Shown in pieces: positions 1 through 4,692 of a stretch of 5,720 nucleotides of DNA (within the stretch, counting starts at the first letter, position 1; every line of letters starts with the position of its first letter). The notes below the pieces were generated by a model. That model ran no database searches and was not told the origin of the DNA. It saw nothing but the letters and a program-made list of their open reading frames with translations. Source of the stretch: Lachnoclostridium sp. UBA1434. Its GTDB lineage: Bacteria > Bacillota > Clostridia > Lachnospirales > Lachnospiraceae. Made by a program: the position numbers and the translations under genes. The stretch covers positions 1 to 5,720 of the forward strand of contig DCTS01000034.1 in the NCBI GenBank assembly GCA_002329645.1, read 5' to 3'.

Positions 1-7
1 TCACCTG

Positions 8-61
8 CTAGCATTTGCCAGCTTGGCTGGACGCACACATCAATACAACCGTCTCAACGTG
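8..61 (-). pseudogene. rlmD 3'-end remnant, att-like core (HVETVVLM)
   Basis: Read on the minus strand from 61, the codons are CAC GTT GAG ACG GTT GTA TTG ATG, giving HVETVVLM followed by CASSQAGKC and a TAG at 8-10. This is the C-terminal signature of RlmD-type 23S rRNA methyltransferases. The intact rlmD here encodes HVECVVLI at the matching place (3006-3026). Over the 21 bases of the first seven codons the two agree at 16 positions. Two of the differences are synonymous (CAC/CAT, GTT/GTA) and the other three turn Thr into Cys. There is no start codon and no methyltransferase domain in front of it, so it is a fragment. It lies in the same orientation as rlmD, as expected for the second att site of an element integrated into the rlmD 3' end. 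That role is inference. Confidence 0.6.
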
Positions 62-68
62 GGTTGAG
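53..68. repeat. 6-bp hairpin CTCAAC / GTTGAG
   Basis: CTCAAC (53-58) and GTTGAG (63-68) form a perfect 6-bp stem with a GTGG loop. It overlaps the start of the rlmD-like fragment. CTCAACC/GGTTGAG words recur at 2857-2862 and 2940-2946, so this may belong to the same repeat family as the 2855-2947 structure. There is no T-run on either side, so it is not called a terminator. Confidence 0.4.
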
Positions 69-107
69 TTGATGGAATTGATGTCATTTGAAGAAAAATG
101 CTTCCTG

Positions 108-131
108 CGTTCGCGGAAACATATCAATGGG
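108..131 (-). repeat. Dispersed DMFP-type repeat, copy 1
   Basis: The plus strand reads CGTTC, two variable bases, then GGAAACATATC. It matches the copy at 158-181 in 19 of 24 positions, exactly 50 bp away. On the minus strand the segment reads ATT GAT ATG TTT CCG CGA ACG, that is IDMFPRT, the residues that directly precede HVE in RlmD. The HVETVVLM fragment follows about 46 bases further on, in another frame. It may be a decayed rlmD 3' end or an independent dispersed repeat; the sequence alone does not decide. Confidence 0.55.
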
Positions 132-157
132 TTTCTGTCATTTTCTCTGTAAACCGA

Positions 158-181
158 CGTTCATGGAAACATATCGACTGG
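158..181 (-). repeat. Dispersed DMFP-type repeat, copy 2
   Basis: This is the second copy of the 24-base unit, sharing CGTTC and GGAAACATATC with copy 1. The minus strand gives GTC GAT ATG TTT CCA TGA ACG: VDMFP, a stop, then T. The bases between copies 1 and 2 (132-157, with TTTCTCTGT) are also found in the copy at 2190-2255. The repeated unit is therefore about 50 bp and longer than the DMFP core. Confidence 0.55.
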
Positions 182-195
182 TATAATCGCCAGTC
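176..195 (-). other. Stem-loop just after abiEii
   Basis: GACTGG (176-181) and CCAGTC (190-195) form a 6-bp stem with an 8-base loop, 11 bases past the abiEii stop codon. A transcript of the minus strand would fold here, but no run of U follows. It is at best a weak or factor-assisted 3' end, or an mRNA-stabilising hairpin. Confidence 0.35.
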
Positions 196-206
196 TCTTA
201 CATGCT

Positions 207-1169
207 TCAATTTTTTTCTGCATTCATAGTTTTCCAAATTGCCATTGGATGCTGTATTATATTCTCCAACATCTCCCCGGAAAATAATAAGTCTGGCTTA
301 TAAATTCCAGCGGCGAACTCACGTAAATATTCTTTATGCTTTGGTGTCAAGACAATACTGTTTGCAAGAAAATCCTTTACTTCAGATTTGGCTTTATCCA
401 ATTCAAATCTTTCACTTCTTACCAGCATGGGATATAAATGCTGATAAACTGTCTGCTTTTTTAACCCATCCACATGCTCAGGCGAAAAACTAAGTTTTGC
501 TGCTTCTCCTGAAATGGAACCGTAAAAAACTAATGCATTGCAATAACTGTTAAAATCCTCTTCAGAAAGAATACCATATTTTTTAACATTATATAAATCA
601 TAAAAATCCCTCGCTGCAAGACGGTTAAACAAGGCTGCCGTTTTAGTAGCTAAAAGTTCGATATAGTGTAATGTTTTAACTTCTCCTCTGATGCCAAATA
701 GCTCTGTATTGATTTTTCTCATAACAGGTGACCAAATATGATGTCTTAGGGAATAGTTTATTTCAATTTTTAAGTTATCATAATTACCTGCATTGTTTTG
801 GAAACGAGCTACAGTTGATTCCAAAGCAAAATAATCTTTGGATTTTTGTGATATACTGTATCCTTCCCTCTCTAAGTACCCATGCAGTAATTCTTTTACC
901 CTAATCCGTTCCTCAAGCACCTTCTCTCTGTTATCATAGGAGTGAAAATCCAGATCTATATCTACAGATAACCTTGGCAAAGCAAAAATGGTTAGGTTTA
1001 AGGCAGTTCCACCCTTTAGAACTAATCGCTCTCTTAAAAAAGCATTGCTATTTATAAATTCCAGTATTAATATTAATCGGTGAACCTTTTCTATGACATC
1101 TTTGTGAAATCCTGTCTTTTCAGAAAGCTCCAAGTAATATCTTTTATCTGACCTAAACAAAAATACCAC
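207..1169 (-). CDS. abiEii: AbiEii-type nucleotidyltransferase toxin
   Basis: This is the toxin half of an AbiE (type IV) toxin-antitoxin pair. Family members are DNA polymerase beta-like nucleotidyltransferases; related toxins block translation by modifying tRNA, and AbiE pairs can abort phage infection. Visible signature: KGGTALN at residues 52-58, R66, then SVDIDLDF at 68-75 with D70, D72 and D74 as the probable metal ligands. KIEINY at 134-139 follows, then a helical segment with K176, R183 and ARDFYDLY at 186-193, as in AbiEii/AbiGii proteins. The length of 320 residues suits the family. The GTG at 1167-1169 overlaps the end of abiEi by 17 bases, so translation is probably coupled. The purine-rich GGAAGAAAAGGG sits almost on this GTG, so the TTG three codons later (start 1160) is also possible. 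The DNA is very AT-rich (13 G+C in the 60 bases 541-600), which suggests transfer. The substrate cannot be told from sequence. Confidence 0.88.
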   Translation of the reverse strand: MVFLFRSDKRYYLELSEKTGFHKDVIEKVHRLILILEFINSNAFLRERLVLKGGTALNLTIFALPRLSVDIDLDFHSYDNREKVLEERIRVKELLHGYLEREGYSISQKSKDYFALESTVARFQNNAGNYDNLKIEINYSLRHHIWSPVMRKINTELFGIRGEVKTLHYIELLATKTAALFNRLAARDFYDLYNVKKYGILSEEDFNSYCNALVFYGSISGEAAKLSFSPEHVDGLKKQTVYQHLYPMLVRSERFELDKAKSEVKDFLANSIVLTPKHKEYLREFAAGIYKPDLLFSGEMLENIIQHPMAIWKTMNAEKN

Positions 1170-1911
1170 CCTTTTCTTCCAGAGCTTTTGGCACTATAAG
1201 ACCCCAGCGCTTTATGAGTATGCCATTACCGTCCTTTGCTTCCTCATCTATATATCTTCTCGTATTTCCGGTCTTTTTTTCTATTTGATGTAAAAAAACA
1301 TCTGTTATTCCCAGAGAATGCTGATACCGTTCCAGGAAATAGCCTGCTTTTTTATAAAGCAGCTGTTTATCATATATTTCAAGATATTTTCCCAATTTTA
1401 CTTCATCAAGAACCCTGCATATTTTTAGTATCTCATCCAGTTCATAGACACCACCACAATAATCTAATCTGTCCAGACAATCAACAACTGTTTTTTCAAG
1501 GTCAGTAAGCCTGATTTTATTATTCAGACGATAGTGTGTAATTCCATCTCTGTATCCTTTCCCCACATATTTGTATAAAACTCCTTCAAATTCAAAATCG
1601 GAAATCTTTTGCTCTGATGCTACATAAACTATGAAACTTATTTGATGGGATAATCCATGAACCTCAATAGCAGAGTGGTAAGTCAAATAAGCATTGTTAT
1701 TTATTTTGCTTGCAACTAAATATCGGTCAGCCACAGCCTCCCTGTTTTCTAAGTTTATAGCGCAATACAAGTTTCGACGGACTCGTTTTATAAGACCTTT
1801 TTTTACATATGAATTCAATATTACTTTAGCATTTTCTATGCTCCCTACAACTTTTTGAGCATCATCAAGATTAAAAACCTCAAGCTTCAAAAAATCTTCA
1901 TAGTACTTCAT
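1153..1911 (-). CDS. abiEi: AbiEi-type antitoxin and autorepressor
   Basis: This is the antitoxin of the AbiE pair. Known AbiEi proteins have an N-terminal winged-helix domain that represses their own promoter and a C-terminal domain that neutralises the toxin without stable binding. Here residues 1-55 look like the winged helix: NAKVILNSYVKKGLIKRVRR, then NLYCA as wing or strand. They are followed by ADRYLVASKI and the AYLTYHSAIEVHGL segment typical of the family. The C-terminal half carries LTDLEKTVVDCLDR and YCGGVYELDEIL. ATG at 1911 gives 252 residues and is preferred; a GTG at 1920 would add MIG. Neither has a strong Shine-Dalgarno (only GAGTG at a loose distance). The stop TAG lies inside abiEii, giving a two-gene operon with the antitoxin first, the usual AbiE order. 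Operator-like repeats lie 31-80 bases upstream. Confidence 0.85.
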   Translation of the reverse strand: MKYYEDFLKLEVFNLDDAQKVVGSIENAKVILNSYVKKGLIKRVRRNLYCAINLENREAVADRYLVASKINNNAYLTYHSAIEVHGLSHQISFIVYVASEQKISDFEFEGVLYKYVGKGYRDGITHYRLNNKIRLTDLEKTVVDCLDRLDYCGGVYELDEILKICRVLDEVKLGKYLEIYDKQLLYKKAGYFLERYQHSLGITDVFLHQIEKKTGNTRRYIDEEAKDGNGILIKRWGLIVPKALEEKGGIFV

Positions 1912-1941
1912 GCCAATCACTCAGTTTCATATTTTTCTTAT

Positions 1942-1963
1942 AAGTTAATAATAGTATTAACTT
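1942..1963. promoter_or_regulatory. Operator-like inverted repeat 1 for AbiEi
   Basis: AAGTTAATA (1942-1950) and TATTAACTT (1955-1963) are a perfect 9-bp inverted repeat around the 4-base spacer ATAG. It lies in the leader between the predicted promoter and the abiEi start. Characterised AbiEi regulators bind two inverted repeats of about 23 bp in their own promoter; this 22-bp site fits that design. Binding is inferred. Confidence 0.6.
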
Positions 1964-1971
1964 TACAGGAT

Positions 1972-1992
1972 AATTTAATACTATTATAATTT
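1972..1992. promoter_or_regulatory. Operator-like inverted repeat 2 for AbiEi
   Basis: The 12-mer TTAATACTATTA (1975-1986) is the reverse complement of TAATAGTATTAA (1949-1960) in repeat 1, and the outer bases (AATTTAATA on one side, TAATTT on the other) keep part of the palindrome. The centres of the two sites are 30 bp apart, about three helical turns, which would suit cooperative binding on one face. The site covers the predicted -10 box. Confidence 0.55.
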
Positions 1993-2011
1993 ATGTTTCT
2001 CATTTTTACAA
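1983..2011 (-). promoter_or_regulatory. Predicted sigma-A-type promoter of abiEi-abiEii
   Basis: On the minus strand the -35 box is TTGTAA (2006-2011, 4 of 6 to consensus) and the -10 box is a perfect TATAAT (1983-1988), with a 17-base spacer. Transcription would begin near 1976, leaving a leader of about 65 bases that contains inverted repeat 1. Overlap of the -10 with inverted repeat 2 implies repression by AbiEi. The DNA here is very AT-rich, so chance matches are easier, but the spacing and position are ideal. Confidence 0.55.
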
Positions 2012-2054
2012 TAGATTAATAAAAAATTTAACTTTGTAATATAAAAATGAAACT

Positions 2055-2166
2055 ATAGCGTTTATAAGTTAGCTACTTCAGATATAGAAAAGTGTAGAGA
2101 AGCTCAAGCAAATCATTAACATCAGCTCAGATCATTCCCAAAACGCTATTATTTAACCAACTTATA
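2055..2166. repeat. Two interleaved inverted repeats upstream of abiE
   Basis: ATAGCGTTT (2055-2063) pairs with AAACGCTAT (2141-2149), and TATAAGTT (2063-2070) pairs with AACTTATA (2159-2166). The pairs cross rather than nest, so both could form only as a pseudoknot, or they are unrelated protein-binding words. TTATAAGTTA occurs at 2062-2071 and again at 1938-1947 next to operator repeat 1. No credible gene is visible in 2012-2189. The region could hold a regulatory site, a small RNA or only decayed DNA. Confidence 0.35.
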
Positions 2167-2189
2167 CTATGGCTATTTTAAGAACCATC

Positions 2190-2255
2190 TGTTTGTGGGA
2201 ACAAGTCAATGGGTTTTACCCTTTCTCTGTCAATTCACCGGCTGTGGGAATTTAT
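2190..2255 (-). repeat. Dispersed DMFP-type repeat, copy 3 (66 bp)
   Basis: The plus strand starts TGTTTGTGGGAACAAGTCAATGGG, then TTTTACCC, TTTCTCTGT and a degenerate second half ending at the GNAT stop codon. It aligns along its length with 108-175, including TCAATGGGTTT and TTTCTCTGT. On the minus strand 2213-2190 reads ATT GAC TTG TTC CCA CAA ACA, or IDLFPQT. It separates the GNAT gene from the abiE module, just as copies 1 and 2 close the abiE module on the left. Confidence 0.55.
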
Positions 2256-2722
2256 AATACTTTAATCATAATTAAACAAGGATTTTCAGAATCCCACATT
2301 TCGGTCAACGTTGTCAATTCTTCGAAACCAACATTTTTATAGAATTTCCTTGTTCTTTCGTACGGTTCATATTCCGCTATATCGCTTAAAGTTTTTACGA
2401 TTACGTACTTACAATTATTATTCCTAAAATATTCTTCTGCTTGAGCCAATAATAATCTTCCTACACCCTTTCTATGATACTCAGGTAATACTCCCAAAAC
2501 ATAGATATCGCCAGTATGACCATAATGTATCTTTATTGAAATAAAACCAATGCATTTATCATCACGATTCAATGCAATCCAAAAAGGCAAAGACGCTACA
2601 CCCTCCACATACTCATTAAGAGCTTTCTCATTACCAAACCATTCTGGCAAAGACCTTAGAATCTCCTCAGCGAACTGAGATTTCTTATTTGAATCGTTCA
2701 CTTCGACTATACTAACATTCAT
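2252..2722 (-). CDS. GNAT family N-acetyltransferase
   Basis: This is a probable cytoplasmic acetyltransferase that moves the acetyl group of acetyl-CoA to an amine; the acceptor is unknown. The acetyl-CoA pyrophosphate-binding motif A is clear at residues 77-91: GVLPEYHRKGVGRLL, with the R/Q-x-x-G-x-G/A pattern as RKGVG. The strand before it (GDIYVLGV) and the late RTRKFYKNVGFE segment (motif B, with its characteristic Tyr) complete the fold. The 156-residue length is normal. ATG at 2722 is chosen because GGAGG at 2732-2736 is 9 bases away; the ATG at 2728 is only 3 bases from it. A longer reading from TTG 2764 would put the Shine-Dalgarno inside the gene. The gene stands alone between repeat clusters, separated from rlmD by about 270 bases, and looks like accessory cargo. 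A resistance role is possible but not shown. Confidence 0.85.
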   Translation of the reverse strand: MNVSIVEVNDSNKKSQFAEEILRSLPEWFGNEKALNEYVEGVASLPFWIALNRDDKCIGFISIKIHYGHTGDIYVLGVLPEYHRKGVGRLLLAQAEEYFRNNNCKYVIVKTLSDIAEYEPYERTRKFYKNVGFEELTTLTEMWDSENPCLIMIKVL

Positions 2723-2854
2723 TTCCATACCCCTCCAGTAATAGTATTCAACCCAAACAAGCAAAACCTGTAATGGATGAGTATACCTGCATTAAATGTA
2801 CATCCATCCTGTCTCCTCAACCCCTATGAAAAAAGGCCGTTATCTATTCTGTCA

Positions 2855-2947
2855 ACTCAACCCTACCTATTTTAGGGCTCAAATTATACCCCCAAAATAC
2901 CCCCTCGATATGTTCCCGTGTACACATTTTAGCCCTTTAGGTTGAGT
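2855..2947. repeat. Nested long-range inverted repeat downstream of rlmD
   Basis: Outer arms ACTCAACC (2855-2862) and GGTTGAGT (2940-2947) enclose inner arms AGGGCT (2874-2879) and AGCCCT (2931-2936). A competing local hairpin CCCTA (2861-2865) / TAGGG (2873-2877) uses the same bases. The loop holds two ATACCCC words and the inverted DMFP-type copy. Another CTCAACCCC lies at 2816-2824. There is no proper T-tract after the stem in the direction of rlmD transcription, so a simple terminator is not claimed. It may be a palindromic dispersed element. Confidence 0.45.
2901..2925 (+). repeat. Dispersed DMFP-type repeat, copy 4 (inverted)
   Basis: The plus strand reads CTC GAT ATG TTC CCG TGT ACA CAT from 2904, or LDMFPCTH, against DMFPQTVH in the intact RlmD. 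GATATGTTCCC at 2907-2917 differs by one base from GATATGTTTCC in the other copies and in rlmD. Unlike those, it faces right. GTTGAG, as in the HVE codons, follows at 2941-2946. Confidence 0.45.
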
Positions 2948-2990
2948 AGGCAACTTGGATGTAATTCCGGAAATCCAGTAAAATAAAGGC

Positions 2991-4448
2991 TTACAGGTTT
3001 GTAATCAATACTACGCACTCAACATGCACCGTCTGCGGAAACATATCCACAGCACATGCTTTCTCCACCCTATAGCCTCTTTCTTGAAGCACATGAAGAT
3101 CCCGTACCAGTGATGTGGGCTTACAGGATACATAGATTATCCTGTCAACACCGAACTCTATGATTTTATCCAGAGCCTTAGGGTGTATACCGTCCCGGGG
3201 CGGGTCAAGTATGATAATGTCCGGCTTTTTATCAAGCTCCTCCACTACCTTAAGCACATCTCCCGCTATAAAGCTGCAGTTGTCAAGTCCGTTCAGAGCT
3301 GCATTTTCCCTGGCGGCTTTTACTGCTTCCTCAACAATTTCAACACCTGTTACCTCACCTGCGACCGGAGCAAGTATCTGGGCTATCGTACCTGTTCCGC
3401 TGTAAAGGTCATATATTCTTTTATTCCTGGTGTCTCCTGCATATTCTCTGACCTTGGAATACAATACCTCAGCACCGTAAGAGTTGGTTTGAAAAAACGA
3501 GAAGGCTGATACTCTGAATCTTAATCCAAGCAATTCCTCCGTTATGCTGTCTTTCCCGTACAATACCTTAGTCTCTTCATTAATGACCGCATCCGACAGG
3601 CTGTCATTGCGGGTATGAAGGATACCGGTAATCGTACCCTCAAGCTTAAGTGTAAGAAGACGTTTGACCAAAGACATTAAAATGTAGTCAGTAACGTCAT
3701 CTTCGGATGTTTCACCCGTATTTTCAAATCCAGACTTCCGTAATGGGTGAACTGTATCACCGAATGCTTCGACCGCATTAATTACAGCAGGCACCTGCGA
3801 TGTAGTTACAATATCGACAAGAATTTCACCTGTCCTTTTGGCCTTGCGCACCACAAGATGCCTTAAGAAGCCCTGGTGTTTGTACATATGGTAATAATCA
3901 AAGCCATTCTCTCTGGAGAAATCGAGCACACAGGACAAAATCCTGCTAAAGTCCTTATCAGCAATGGCACAGTCGGCAGCCGTCAGAACATCATGGAAGC
4001 TGTCCCTCTTATGAAATCCAAGTGTCAGTGGACCTCCCTTCTCGGCATCTCCGAAGGTGTATTCCATCTTGTTGCGGTATTCCCATTCTATCGGACTTCC
4101 CAGTATTCCCTCATATTCATAGCTTTCACATACCCCGTCCAGTAGTCTTTTAACCTGGTCACTCTTAATAACAAGCTGCGTCTCATAAGGGAGTGTATGA
4201 TAGCTGCATCCTCCGCAGGCTCCGAATATTGAACATGCTCTGTCCCTGGTCTCAAGTGCGGATCTTTCTAATACCTCGACAAGCTTACCTTCCGTTCTTT
4301 CAGACCTTATCCTGTTTATTGCAAAGCTTACCTTTTGTCCGGGTATGCAGTTTTTAACTACTGCCTTTTTACCTTCCAGCTCAACTATTCCCTTATTCGG
4401 ATAATCTACCCGGACAACCTGCCCGTTATAAACTTGTCCTTTTTTCAT
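2991..4448 (-). CDS. rlmD: 23S rRNA (uracil-5-)-methyltransferase RlmD/RlmCD
   Basis: The enzyme uses S-adenosylmethionine to methylate C5 of a uracil in 23S rRNA (U1939 in E. coli; Gram-positive RlmCD also does U747). Residues 1-60 are the TRAM RNA-binding domain (MKKGQVYNG, NKGIVELEGKKAVVKN). Cysteines 72, 78, 81 and 160 have the spacing of the Fe4-S4 ligands of E. coli RumA. The catalytic domain shows FFQTN (319-323), the SAM loop DLYSGTGTIA (347-356), DPPRDG (415-420), the nucleophile C442 in YVSCKPTSL, and E477 in HVEC. C442 to E477 is 35 residues, as in E. coli. At 485 residues it appears full length. The start is fixed: an in-frame TAG directly precedes this ATG. Base composition (53% G+C in the 60 bases 3181-3240) contrasts with abiE. 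Its 3' end is a known target of integrative elements. Confidence 0.93.
   Translation of the reverse strand: MKKGQVYNGQVVRVDYPNKGIVELEGKKAVVKNCIPGQKVSFAINRIRSERTEGKLVEVLERSALETRDRACSIFGACGGCSYHTLPYETQLVIKSDQVKRLLDGVCESYEYEGILGSPIEWEYRNKMEYTFGDAEKGGPLTLGFHKRDSFHDVLTAADCAIADKDFSRILSCVLDFSRENGFDYYHMYKHQGFLRHLVVRKAKRTGEILVDIVTTSQVPAVINAVEAFGDTVHPLRKSGFENTGETSEDDVTDYILMSLVKRLLTLKLEGTITGILHTRNDSLSDAVINEETKVLYGKDSITEELLGLRFRVSAFSFFQTNSYGAEVLYSKVREYAGDTRNKRIYDLYSGTGTIAQILAPVAGEVTGVEIVEEAVKAARENAALNGLDNCSFIAGDVLKVVEELDKKPDIIILDPPRDGIHPKALDKIIEFGVDRIIYVSCKPTSLVRDLHVLQERGYRVEKACAVDMFPQTVHVECVVLITNL
3006..3026 (-). other. att-like core in the rlmD 3' end
   Basis: The codons for HVECVVL (CAT GTT GAG TGC GTA GTA TTG) form a segment that recurs imperfectly at 41-61 in the same orientation (16 of 21 bases). 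Streptococcal and other Firmicutes integrative elements are known to enter the 3' end of this gene (rum/rumA), and the core I recall for them covers these same HVEC codons. That recollection needs checking. Just upstream, GGAAACATATC (3037-3047 on the plus strand) matches the dispersed repeats exactly. Confidence 0.5.
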
Positions 4449-4483
4449 CTATAAATTATGCATATCTTCAATATGCATCCTCC
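4449..4483 (-). promoter_or_regulatory. rlmD ribosome binding site split from its ATG by a hairpin
   Basis: The only good Shine-Dalgarno is GGAGG at 4479-4483, 30 bases before the ATG. Between them ATGCATAT and ATATGCAT (4458-4465 and 4471-4478) form a perfect 8-bp stem with a 5-base loop. If folded, only 9 unpaired bases (4449-4457) remain between stem and start, a normal distance. Alternatively, a leader ORF starts at the ATG directly after GGAGG, reads MHIEDMHNL and stops at a TAG touching the rlmD ATG, which would allow coupling by reinitiation. Confidence 0.55.
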
Positions 4484-4538
4484 AATTTATAATATAAACT
4501 TTATCAGTATATCCATGAAATGACAGAATAATAAATAA

Positions 4539-4632
4539 GATATACAAGGCTTTATGCATAACTTATCTACCGGCAGAACCACTCGGTAATATCCATTCTG
4601 CAGTACCACTCCGAAATGCCTTGTATCTGATA
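4539..4632. repeat. Small element with inverted ends and internal direct repeats
   Basis: ATACAAGGC (4542-4550) and GCCTTGTAT (4618-4626) are a perfect 9-bp inverted pair, with weaker similarity continuing outward (GATA on the left, TGATATC on the right) and inward (TT). Inside are two direct repeats, 4574-4590 and 4601-4617, sharing 14 of 17 bases (CAG-ACCACTC-G-AAT) at a 27-bp period. The shape resembles a short non-autonomous element of about 90 bp. No transposase is present and no clear target duplication is seen. Confidence 0.4.
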
Positions 4633-4652
4633 TCAATCGGGAAGATTGCCAT

Positions 4653-4692
4653 CCTGACTATATCAAGCAGAGTTTCTACCTGACTATATCAA
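4653..4692. repeat. 14-bp direct repeat across the hydrolase stop codon
   Basis: CCTGACTATATCAA occurs at 4653-4666 and 4679-4692, 26 bp apart. The second copy encodes the last residues (IDIVR) of the hydrolase; the stop TAG (4676-4678) sits between the copies. Because 26 is not a multiple of three, reading on from the first copy is in another frame. This may be a slippage or insertion scar. Confidence 0.5.

Noticed and set aside
108..181. Two similar 24-base units 50 bp apart, suggestive of a CRISPR array.
   Set aside because: Only two imperfect units, the spacer recurs as part of the repeat at 2190-2255, and no cas gene is visible.
239..493. Plus-strand open frames within abiEii, abiEi, rlmD and the hydrolase genes.
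   Set aside because: They lie opposite strong minus-strand genes, match no family I recognise and lack Shine-Dalgarno sites.
2169..2342. A 57-codon plus-strand ORF (begins MAILRTICLW) covering repeat copy 3 and the end of the GNAT gene.
   Set aside because: No ribosome binding site, antisense to a well-supported gene, and its first half is the dispersed repeat. It looks like chance reading of repeat DNA.
2252..2764. Longer GNAT start at TTG 2764.
   Set aside because: It would place the strong GGAGG (2732-2736) inside the gene; the ATG at 2722 has ideal spacing and gives the normal family length.
2956..2977. Possible rlmD terminator (TGGAT/ATCCA with TTCCGGAA inside).
   Set aside because: The stem is only 5 bp, the loop is long and no U-run follows, so an intrinsic terminator cannot be supported.
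2765..2990. An integrase, excisionase or small cargo gene hidden next to rlmD.
   Set aside because: Both strands were scanned by eye; only repeats and short frames with stops are seen.
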